NCBI RefSeq assembly: GCF_048128805.1
Contig: NC_135997.1
Location: forward strand, 3,452,470 to 3,516,469
Direction of reading: 5' to 3'
DNA length: 64,000 nucleotides
DNA from: Centroberyx gerrardi
Lineage: Eukaryota; Chordata; Actinopteri; Beryciformes; Berycidae
Shown here: positions 57,001 through 64,000 of the stretch, one piece after another
Layout of the letters: each line of letters opens with the position of its first letter
Position numbering within the stretch: the first letter of the stretch is position 1
Notes under the pieces: model-generated
What the model saw: the letters and a program-made list of their open reading frames with translations, nothing else
Databases searched by the model: none
What the model was told of the DNA's origin: nothing
Translations under genes and position numbers: made by a program

Positions 57001-57069
57001 TTCAAGAAGTTCTTCAAGAAGTTCCTCCGAAGCTGCTGCTTACGGCAGCTTCCCCTCCGCAGACACTGA
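46260..57069 (+). CDS. drd4: Dopamine D4 receptor, Gi-coupled aminergic GPCR (4 coding exons)
   Basis: Coding exons: 46260-46508, 48055-48167, 50084-50682 and 56840-57069. Splice sites are GT-AG, phases fit, and the product is 396 aa. The N-terminus has two sequons (NST, NET). TM2 reads [20 protein letters not shown]3 holds the amine-binding Asp103 in [15 protein letters not shown] and DRF at 120-122, as in D4 rather than DRY. Cys96 and Cys173 are placed for the usual disulfide. TM5 carries Ser184, Ser185 and Ser188. The third loop is long, with seven alanines at 231-237, and ends in [20 protein letters not shown]6 has CWTPFFVVH and TM7 has [28 protein letters not shown] and the TM6 entry match D4 over D2/D3. 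The tail runs nine residues past the CC where human D4 ends. Intron 3 is 6.1 kb and full of MITEs. Whether this is the a or b teleost copy is unresolved. Confidence 0.96.
47311..47652. repeat. (TATC)n microsatellite split by a MITE
   Basis: CTAT/TATC tetranucleotides occupy about 47311-47341 and resume at 47575-47652. The interruption is the TIR element at 47342-47574. The repeat lies in drd4 intron 1. Confidence 0.9.
47342..47574. mobile_element. TA-bounded MITE inserted in the microsatellite
   Basis: TAGGGATGGAATGATATATC at the left mirrors ATATCTTCCCACCCCTA at the right, with TA at both ends. The 230-base interior lacks a coding frame. It resembles the ATATCG-rich families at 7974 and 28940 but is not a clear copy of either. 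Confidence 0.7.
47985..48047 (+). repeat. GT repeat upstream of drd4 exon 2
   Basis: GTGCGTGTGCGT units pass into pure GT and stop seven bases before exon 2, leaving TTTGTCCAG (partly repeat) as the acceptor. It functions as the pyrimidine/uridine-containing tract of this splice site by position. Confidence 0.9.
48168..48193 (+). repeat. (GT)13 starting at the drd4 exon 2 donor
   Basis: The intron begins with GT repeated 13 times, so several alternative GT dinucleotides follow the exon end ACAG. None of the following bases gives the usual GTAAGT consensus. Confidence 0.95.
48570..48725. mobile_element. Tc1-like right-end remnant in drd4 intron 2
   Basis: GTCAAGCAGTCTGAATACTT then TTCCAAGGCGCTGCATG resembles the right TIR region of Tc1-family elements. 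No left end or transposase was found. The surrounding intron (48194-49140) shows nothing else. Confidence 0.5.
49371..49668. mobile_element. TA-bounded MITE with internal AATTCTGACTTTTTATCTC array
   Basis: TATGGAAGCCCATTCCCGCC at the left is matched by its reverse complement at the right (to 49668), giving inverted ends of about 40 bases bounded by TA. The centre (about 49410-49620) is a tandem array of 20- to 30-base AATTCTGACTTT units, with an inverted unit at the right. It lies in drd4 intron 2, apparently inside an older repeat whose parts flank it. Confidence 0.8.
49980..50065 (+). mobile_element. LINE-like 3' tail just before drd4 exon 3
   Basis: TTGTAAATAAGAATTTGTTC then TTAATGACTTGCCTGGTTAA then AATAAAGGTTAAATAAAA is a very common fish repeat ending. 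Only about 20 bases (TCTTTCTCTCCCTGCAG) separate its A-rich tail from exon 3, and these form the pyrimidine tract and acceptor. Confidence 0.6.
51490..51690 (+). repeat. Interspersed repeat (CTGCCAAGGAGGTGATGTTT type)
   Basis: TCTGCCAAGGAGGTGATGTT, then TTTGTTTGTCAACAGGATAT, then CCCTGAAATTTGGTGGACAG match a widespread teleost repeat. The repeat is in drd4 intron 3. Its class is not clear from this copy. Confidence 0.5.
51709..52510. mobile_element. Non-autonomous DNA element, about 800 bp, in drd4 intron 3
   Basis: AGCTACGTTCGGAATGGTTC at the left is mirrored by ACGGTTTCGAACAGAGCTAG at the right. The inner ends also mirror each other with ATAGTGAACTATATGG and CACTATATAGTGCACTATTT words. No transposase is readable in the interior. 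The palindromic ATAGTG motifs suggest a hAT- or Harbinger-like family, unproven. Confidence 0.6.
52988..53290. mobile_element. Large fold-back element in drd4 intron 3
   Basis: The core arms (about 53046-53150 and 53160-53262, ending TTTAACACACAG and CTGTGTGTTAAA) are inverted copies around a short CTTCGCCCTC loop. Outer arms GTGGCGGACTCTATGGACAT and TGTCTATAGAGTCGGCCACA extend the pairing, with an extra 28-base segment only on the left. A transcript would fold into a hairpin of roughly 100-140 bp. Confidence 0.8.
54601..54940. repeat. Pair of direct repeats in drd4 intron 3
   Basis: TTGCTTGTTTGCAAGTCATG...TTTCTACTAAGAATACCCTC at 54615-54690 recurs in changed form at 54868-54930 (TTGCTTGTTTACAGGG..., TTTTCTACTCAGAATCCCCT). 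Between them, ATGATATGCCATAAATTTGA is shared with 58190-58215 (CGATATGCCTTAAATTTGA). These are parts of one unidentified dispersed repeat. Confidence 0.5.
56186..56757. mobile_element. Fold-back element immediately upstream of drd4 exon 4
   Basis: The left arm (TTTCCATCGTACTGATTGAT ... GGCCAATGGACTCTCCAAAC) and right arm (TTTGGAGAGTCCATTGGCCC ... CAGTATGATGGAAAATGGG) are imperfect inverted repeats of about 150 bases each. They surround a central region with GACAGCTTTCAC and GCAGCATC words. The right end lies about 80 bases before the exon 4 acceptor. No coding frame. Confidence 0.75.
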
Positions 57070-57345
57070 CCCGCTGAACTAATGGAAGGATGTATTTGGA
57101 TGTATTTGGATATATTTGGGACACGTGGCATACAGACCAGGACTGGGATTTCATTAAGCTCAGCCTTGTGATGTTTATGTACTCTATGAAAACACATTTT
57201 CGCACAGCAACACTTTTTGGGAGGGCCAACGTTGCGGCGTACAGCTCTAATGCTGAGTATCTGACTCTGGCTCGGCTTCGACTGGGCAGCTGTCTGGATG
57301 TGGGCGCTTCAACCAATGAGAGGAAGACGGTTGATATTATGTGGC

Positions 57346-57907
57346 TTAAAGGAAAAATCCACCCTGAAACACTAACACTTTTAAAAACAGCTATTGGTGA
57401 TGCACCTTGCATTTCTGAGACGATGTGACGTCACCTCCAGATATTTCCAGCAGCTACAGTGGAGTTTGATATCAGAAAATGTTTCAGGATCTAAAACATC
57501 AGCGGTAAACATCAGGTTTTGGTGTCAGTCCCTCAGAATCAAAGAGCGAGGGCTTCTTTCTAGAGCCGCCATTTTGCACCAAGAGACGTTCAACAATCAT
57601 ACAGGGAGAAATTGGCTATCGCTGTTGCACTTACCCATACAACCTCAGCTGAATGCAACTAGTTAACGCCAAAAGTCGCAAGACATGTTGCGTTTTGAGT
57701 AAGGGGTGAAAGGCATTCTGGGAAGTGTAGGAAATCACCAACTGCAGTAGAAGTAGACGAGGCAGGTTGAGGGAAAGTGGGTTCACCAAAAAAGTAAATT
57801 CCAACACTTCATCACAAAATAACTCTTAATAACTGGAATGCGTTGAACATCACAGATTGATGATATTTAACAGTGTTAGAGGATCTGATGGTGGATTTTT
57901 CCTTTAA
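57346..57907. mobile_element. TTAA-bounded MITE (AAAGGAAAAATCCACC type)
   Basis: The left end TTAAAGGAAAAATCCACCC and right end GGTGGATTTTTCCTTTAA are inverted, with TTAA at both borders. The interior has GGTGATGCACCTTGCATTTC and AACACTTCATCACAAAATAA, no coding frame. It may be co-transcribed as part of the drd4 3' UTR. Confidence 0.75.
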
Positions 57908-60404
57908 AGAACTGCAGGATTTTCTGCCCAAGGGACCTGAAGCGTAAACATTGAAGGACCGGCAACATCCAATCAGCCGACTCCAACAGGAAAGCTGCAA
58001 TAAGCTTTGAATTTCATGGCACTGCATTGTAACTTCTAAGAACTGTGTATGAAGCTTACATTAAGAGGTTTGCAGTGAGGTCAGAGTTGAAATCAGCTCA
58101 CCTTGGTTGTTATTTAATTCATGTAATGGGTATTATAAGATGTGTGTTGATTTAAAAAAAAATAATAATAATTCATACAATATTCTGTAGCGATATGCCT
58201 TAAATTTGAAGGATATTTTGTCCATCAAGTGGTAGCTAGTATTCACAGCACTCAAACCCCCACAATGCTGAGGGAAATTACAGTGTTAAAAAGAAAAAGA
58301 CAAGAGATCCCAAGGCTAATATATAAAGAAATAAATGATGAGAAAAAAGGGCATGAAACCCCCTGAAGATTTGATCTGCTGTACATTGCAGAACAGTTCT
58401 CAATATTTTGTGTTTATAATCTCACATAAACAATGTCAAAACCTCAAGTAAGTATAGAATTACAACTGCTTTAGGTCCATTCTCTGTTGGTTATCTCTAT
58501 CTTTAGCACTACGATTAATCTAGTGACATTTCTAGATTAATCAATCAACAATGACATTTCTACATCATGTTAAAACCTTGTACAAACCCAAATGTTTTAC
58601 TTTTGTTTTTGCCATTTTACCTCTTGAGGGGGGAATAACACATATTGCCTATGACAGTTTAATTTGTCGAAGTGATCATTCCCCTCTGTCTGCTATTGTG
58701 GAAAACATGAGAAAAGACTTTGTCTCCCCTGCTAATTTATTATGTTACACTTACAATTTACTGAGAATGGGTTGGAGAAAATAGAGAGTGTGATTTTCTG
58801 GGCACATGGGCACAAATTATGGATCTGAATTGTATGAATTGAAGATTTTCATTCCAAAATAAGATTTCCATCATTTGAAAAATATGACACCTTGTAAACC
58901 TCATCATAAAATAACTATAAAGTCTTGAGCCCATTATTCAAAAATAGCAACAGCTTAGAGGATGTTATAATTGTTTTTTGTTTTGTTTTTTTTATAATGA
59001 GTGATGGTCAGGTAATAGTAACATTTTCTTCCCCAAAATGTATGTAAAACATTGAATGAAACCCTTCAATTAACAGAAAGCTCACTTGTTGCATATTAGA
59101 GTCTTTGTCCTCTTGTCAGCTTGTGGGAGAAAGTTGTTCATGTTCCCAAACTGAAGTATCCTAGACCACAGGATGGCTTAAATTGAGTGGTATTGCCCTT
59201 TAAGCCATTACTGCCTGTTACAACAGTATGTCTGCTTGGTTATTGACTGTGCCTACTGTATGCCATATCCACGTTTTATGTGGAAACCTTTCTAATAAAG
59301 AGTATCATCTTTCTACAACATCTCCAGAGTATCGTCCATGTTCCAGCTCCCCAGATAAAAACTAATTAGCCTTGTTGGATCCAGAGTGCTGTCTGAGCTC
59401 GGACTGTCTTGTCTTTTAGCATTAGACGGCTTCATGTACAAGTCCACCTCCTGCCAGGCGGATAGGGACTGGATCCCAAATGGATTTTGATTTCAGATAG
59501 CTGGCATTGAGACAAAATTACTGAACCAAGTACCTTTTTCACAGTTCAGTGCCCATTTCAAAACTCCATTTATACGGCCACAGTGTGGAGGATCTCTGCT
59601 CCCCAGGAGATACTCGGAAATGAGTATGGTTGCCTATAAAATAACAGACTTGGAAATAGAGTTGTAAATTACCACCGTTTAGGCTTTTGAATTAAAGTTG
59701 CATTAATGGAAGCTGGGAAATTTCCTACCACCAAGTGGGGAAAATACACCCTGAATACCCACTGAACTGTGAGTCACAAATTGGAAAATCAGGATTTGCA
59801 CAGAGCCTCATTACCTCCTAATCAACATTCGGTGACTTCATGTTAGAAAAAAAGCGGCGTTTCTACTTTCAATTTGCTTCAATGTCTCAGTTTCTACCCT
59901 TGCTATGATGGTAGCTAGTCTGCAAGAGGCTGAAATAACTAACCAGCTGCCTGCCAGTCACAACTATGTGTTTTTACCTAAATATACCAAAAAACTGAAT
60001 TTATAATTTGACTAGTGACACAGTTTTGTCTGCATTCTCTTCACTTTCATGTCCGTTATGCATTGAAGTACTGACACCTCTTGTTGCAATGCAAAAAACT
60101 GCTTTGGTTTATGACAGTTTCCTTTTTCATGGTTTTGTCCTGTAATTCTTGGATTAACAGAAGCCAAACAGAGATTGTGTCTCACCACTGCAGGTAGAAA
60201 ATCAAAAACCTGGGTGAACGCTGCTGTGACCGGTGGAAATGATCTCATGCTCAACCCATTTCAACTGCATCATCCATCTGAAAAACAACTGGAAAAGAAA
60301 AGGAACATCAAAGCCGTTAAGACTACAGTAGAGTTCTTGATGTCATTAGTAAGACCAGGAAGAGCATATGGTTTTAGGCAGAAATAATGAAAATTGGCAC
60401 GGCA

Positions 60405-60688
60405 AAGTGGAAGCATATACAAGTACTCCCAAGTACTCTAACAATGCAACATATTTTAAGATCTTATTGTATGTTTTGCATGTAAAACCTTATTCTGCAA
60501 AATATAGTAACTACAGCTGTCAGATAAATGTAGTGGAGGAAAAAGTACAAGATTTCCCTCTGAAATGTAGTGGAGGAAAAGTAGAAAGTCTCAAAAAATG
60601 GAAATACTCAAGTAAAGTGCCAGAACCTCAAAATTGTACTTACGTACAGTACTTGAGTAAATGTATTTAGTGACTTTCCACCTCTGGG
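60405..60688 (-). mobile_element. GGTGGAAAGTAACTAAGTAC repeat, reverse copy
   Basis: Read on the minus strand it begins CAGAGGTGGAAAGTCACTAA and continues AATACATTTACTCAAGTACT, then CACTACATTTCAGAGGGAAA. It corresponds to the first half of the element at 24378-24902. The other half is missing. Confidence 0.65.
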
Positions 60689-61304
60689 CACAGCACCCAT
60701 GACCCAGATCATGGATATGGCCTTTACTAATCAACCATTTACATCAGCAATAGTGATCAATATCAGAAAACATCAGCCACATATTCTGTTTAAGATGATT
60801 AATCAACGATGATGACAATATTATGTTTTTTACCAATTGTGTTAGAACCTTCCTGCATAGCTATTTCAAGTAGTATAGAGTGTTTTCCATCTTTACTTCC
60901 TTGGATGTGCAGCAAACCACGATAACAGCAGAGACAAAGTATATTTGGCCTTTTTAATCTCATGAACCGTTATAAAGAGACTGGACACTGTGTGTTTGTA
61001 GCTCCTCCATCATTTCAGTTTGGATAAGTTGCCTTTATGAAGGTTTTCTTTAGGCTGCTGCAACTTTTTCAGAGCCATTTTTTATATCCTTGACTCTGCC
61101 TTTTTACATTCTAGTCATTTGATGTTTTCATTTTGTTCTTTAATGTGTTTCATTAACCTAGCAAGTAGAGCAGAACAATTAATCAATATGAACTTCTGCA
61201 ATTTCCAAATTACAGAGGCTTTAATTAATTGCTTAAGAGAGAGAGGAGCGTCCAAAATGGATTTCTGAACAAAAAGTTTTAGAGCTCCGGCTAATCTTTG
61301 GTCC

Positions 61305-61470
61305 ATGAATCAAGTACAACAGACGAGGAGACGAGGCAGGTGGAAAATGGGTTCTCCAAAAAAGTTAATTACAACACTTCATCACAAAATAACTCCTGGA
61401 ATGCCTTGGACATCACAGATTGATGATATCTAACAGTGTAAGAGGATTTGACGGTGGATTTTTCCTTTAA
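61305..61470. mobile_element. Right half of the AAAGGAAAAATCCACC MITE, second copy
   Basis: AACACTTCATCACAAAATAA, ACATCACAGATTGATGATAT and the end GGTGGATTTTTCCTTTAA match 57745-57907 closely. The left part is absent, so the copy is truncated near 61305. Confidence 0.7.
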
Positions 61471-62769
61471 TGTCTCCTTGTGCCGATCACACTCCACTCA
61501 GGACTGACGATGCTGACTGGTATCTGGATATTGACCTGCAGGTGATCAAGTTCAGACAGTTGCAATCAGAACAAAATTTCTTCATCACAGACTGAAGGTA
61601 GTCAGAAGGTTGTTTGTTTCAGTTTCATTTATCTTTGTCTCTTCTAAAGACTTCTCTACGGGTGCTGAGTGGCATGAAAAGTCACTAGTTGTTCCTGTAC
61701 GCTGCTCCTCAGGTTTTCCTTTAAAGTCTAACTGTACAGTGACCAGACAACGTTCTGTAAGAAATAAAATGAATATTGTGCTTTTTATATGAATAACACA
61801 GTCTGTTCTTTGTTCTCAGAGTAGAGTGTCTTTTCTTCTCTTCGTACCATAATGATGTAATCAGTGCATGTATGCGTGTACGTGTACTATATATGGTTAT
61901 GTGTGGTTTTGAGTGATTCTATAGGTGGACACGCAGTTAGAAGTACGAACTGGTGGGTTGGTTTTGAGCCAAGTGGGTTTGGGATTTACGGTTTTGTTTA
62001 CTTTAACCTATATAAGTGGATCCTCAACTCCGTTCTTTGTCACTTCTTTGTTGCTTGTCTGGAACACTGAACTGAACCAGGCATGTCTGAATAAAGAATC
62101 CACAGAAGACTCTTGAACCTTGCTTATTCATTTTGAAGTAAAACTTTGCATTTACAGTTCAGAGACTCTACATGAGCTGAACCATCACACTCAAACTCAA
62201 TGAGACTTTCTGAGCTCTCTGGTTGAGGAGACGCCTTGCAGGTTTGTGATTCCTCTGACCTTTAAGACCCAAATGATAAATACCTGCTTTGATTCGGTTT
62301 TCATGTGATGTTCTGTCCTGTCAAAGCAGATTAGAGATGAACTAACTTGACTTCTGCGACCTGGTGGTCAGTGACTGGACTTGAGGAGCAGAGCGACACT
62401 TCCACAGCATCCTGAACTCTTTCAGCAGCAGTTTCCATTACAAAAACACCATTGAGGCGACCAACAAGTAATGTTCATTATGGTCAAGGTGATCCTTTGG
62501 CTCCCTCTGCTGGTTAAATACAAGCGGTTGTGAAAAATGAAAAAAGTGAAAAGTGGTTGTATGGGTTTCTTCTTTTTACTTGGTTATGATTTGTGTATGT
62601 ATGATTTTATGTGTGTATTTCTATAGGTTTGGCCTCTTATCATAAGTGTGTTTTTTACTTTATATATGTATATGATTGTATTTTAAGATAGCTAGGGTAA
62701 GGGTTTGTCTCTTCTTAAAGGTGTTTTGTTACTTTGTGTCCATTTATGTCTTTCATGTCTTCTTTTTTT

Positions 62770-62842
62770 ATTCTCTCTTTGTGAAGCGCTTTGTAAACTG
62801 TGTGTTTTAAAAAAGTTGCGATATAAATAAAGTTTTACTTAC
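62770..62842 (+). mobile_element. LINE 3' tail
   Basis: TGTGAAGCGCTTTGTAAACT, then GCGATATAAATAAAGTTTTA with ACTTACTTA short units is a CR1/Rex1/L2-type ending. No coding sequence precedes it. Confidence 0.5.
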
Positions 62843-63626
62843 TTAATGCATTTGAATGTTGATGTGAAAGTACCACATGATTATTCTTTGTTTAGTTGGT
62901 GTGGTGGAATAAACTGGGTGGTTCTTCATACAAACAACAGCCGTCATTAATGATGTCATCGTGTTTCGTAGGTAAAACTTTTACATCACACTGCTTGATG
63001 CTACATTTCAAGAAACAACAGACAAATAAATAAAATCTATCACACTGTACATCTTTCTTCTTGGGTCCGCATGAAGAGTCTATATAAGAGACTGACAACT
63101 CCCTACTGACAACTACTTTTCTCATTTTCTTGATATCAAAGAAAATGAGACGGCTGATTTGGAACAATCTACATTGTAGTGATATTTGATTTAAAAACGT
63201 TCCTGTAACCGGATGAAGCATAAACAACCCTTAAACTTCTGCATCATTTGTTTTTGTGCCAGACCGGGAGTCTCCAGTGACATAATGTTTCTATTAGAGC
63301 ATCAACTGAGCAGCCGCTGTCAAAGTGCAGCGTGTTCAGTGAAGTCAGCTGGATTTAGTCCTGCAGTTTTGGAGCTGGTACTGAGTCCAGTGGATCAGGT
63401 CACACCTCCAGGTCTGATGTAGAGGGATGTCTCACTCCTGTGTCTTCCCTGCAGCCTGTAGATAAAATAAATACATTCAACACAAGTGAACTTTATTTTA
63501 TAACATACAAAGTGTGGATAATGCTCCCTCTCTTTCTTTTTCTCTCTTTTTAACATGAAATAGCCAAGAATAATAAAGGCTTTTTAACTTTATATGCCTT
63601 TGATTTTTTCTTCTTTTTTCCTCTAC

Positions 63627-63980
63627 ATACACTACCAGTCAAAAGTTTGGACACACCTGATTGAATGTACTGTGTTTTTCATTCTCTTAAAGCCATTTTG
63701 ATCTAAAGGCTTCTGCTTAAATGCTTGAAATTTGTTTCTTAGACAAATATAAATAATGAAGTTGATCCTGTGTATGAATTTCTTTCTAAAGCCTTTGTCT
63801 TTCCATCAAGGCAAAGGGCGGCTGCTTTAAAGAATCTAAAATATAAGATAGTTTTGATTTGTTTAACACTTTTTTGGTCACTGCATAAATCCATTTGTGT
63901 TATTTCATAGTTTTTATGTCTTTACTATTATTCTAAAATATGAAAAATAGTGTGTGTCCAAACTTTTGACTGGTAGTGTA
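63627..63980. mobile_element. Tc1-type MITE
   Basis: TACACTACCAGTCAAAAGTT and its partner AACTTTTGACTGGTAGTGTA form inverted ends with TA at both borders. These are the well-known GTCAAAAGTTTGGACACACC-type ends of fish Tc1-like elements. The 350-base interior has no transposase, only the conserved non-coding filler (AAAGGGCGGCTGCTTTAAAG). Confidence 0.85.
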
Positions 63981-64000
63981 TATCATGATGTAGAGCCAGA

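Larger units (their letters stand above)
57070..64000. other. Downstream of drd4, no further gene seen
   Basis: The first 270 bases are probably drd4 3' UTR. The rest holds a TTAA-bounded MITE and its partial copy, an inverted copy of the GGTGGAAAGT repeat, a LINE tail and a Tc1-type MITE. I looked for DEAF1-like exons, expected from human synteny, and saw none. Stretches such as 58260-60400 and 61480-62760 show nothing recognisable. Confidence 0.55.

Noticed and set aside
58551-58784. Frame reading GGITHIAYDSLICRSDHSPL, possibly LINE endonuclease end
   Set aside because: The SDHSPL string alone resembles endonuclease-type SDH motifs, but no flanking RT or endonuclease blocks were found and chance is likely.
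61860-62110. Possible solo LTR or retroposed gene end (TATAAG near 62010 and AATAAA near 62090)
   Set aside because: The two signals are too close for a normal transcription unit, and I could not find matching TG...CA borders or a target duplication.

Overview
The window is vertebrate nuclear DNA and looks like a ray-finned (teleost) fish. Its genes are split by GT-AG introns. The intergenic space and introns are full of typical fish repeats: Tc1-type inverted repeats, L2 and Rex1/CR1-like LINEs, a tRNA-derived SINE with an L2-type tail, many short terminal-inverted-repeat elements (MITEs), and long CA/GT, TATC and trinucleotide microsatellites. I cannot name the species.

Three protein-coding genes can be assembled exon by exon, all with clean splice sites and matching phases. 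(1) ctsd, cathepsin D, + strand, 9 coding exons between 5232 and 13169, 396 aa. (2) cdhr5, cadherin-related family member 5 (protocadherin of the intestinal brush border), - strand, 13 coding exons between 28356 and 14507, 690 aa. It lies tail-to-tail with ctsd. (3) drd4, dopamine D4 receptor, + strand, 4 coding exons between 46260 and 57069, 396 aa. It lies head-to-head with cdhr5 across about 18 kb. The grouping recalls human 11p15.5, where CDHR5 and DRD4 are close neighbours with SCT between them and CTSD lies on the same band. I see no secretin-like peptide between the fish genes and no DEAF1 exon downstream of drd4.

Layout: 1-5.1 kb is repeat-rich intergenic DNA. 5.1-13.6 kb is ctsd with a compact promoter carrying a CACGTG (CLEAR-type) E-box. 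13.6-14.5 kb holds convergent 3' ends. 14.5-28.4 kb is cdhr5, whose introns carry a nearly full-length but broken L2 LINE and several fold-back elements. 28.4-46.2 kb is gene-free and holds microsatellites, TIR elements, two palindromic elements with a hammerhead-like core, and a 5'-truncated Rex1/CR1-like LINE. 46.2-57.1 kb is drd4. 57.1-64 kb is repeats only. The three genes do not form a pathway: one encodes a lysosomal protease, one a microvillar adhesion protein and one an aminergic GPCR. Their proximity is conserved synteny.

I found no convincing new multi-gene system. The points most worth a second look are: GT repeats placed directly on splice sites of ctsd exon 7 and on both sides of drd4 exon 2; two unrelated palindromic elements that both centre on a CTGATGA...GAAAC hammerhead-like core; a fish cdhr5 that lacks the mucin-like stalk but keeps the cytoplasmic SIL/VWF motif; and a SINE and an L2 LINE in the same window that share their 3' tail.
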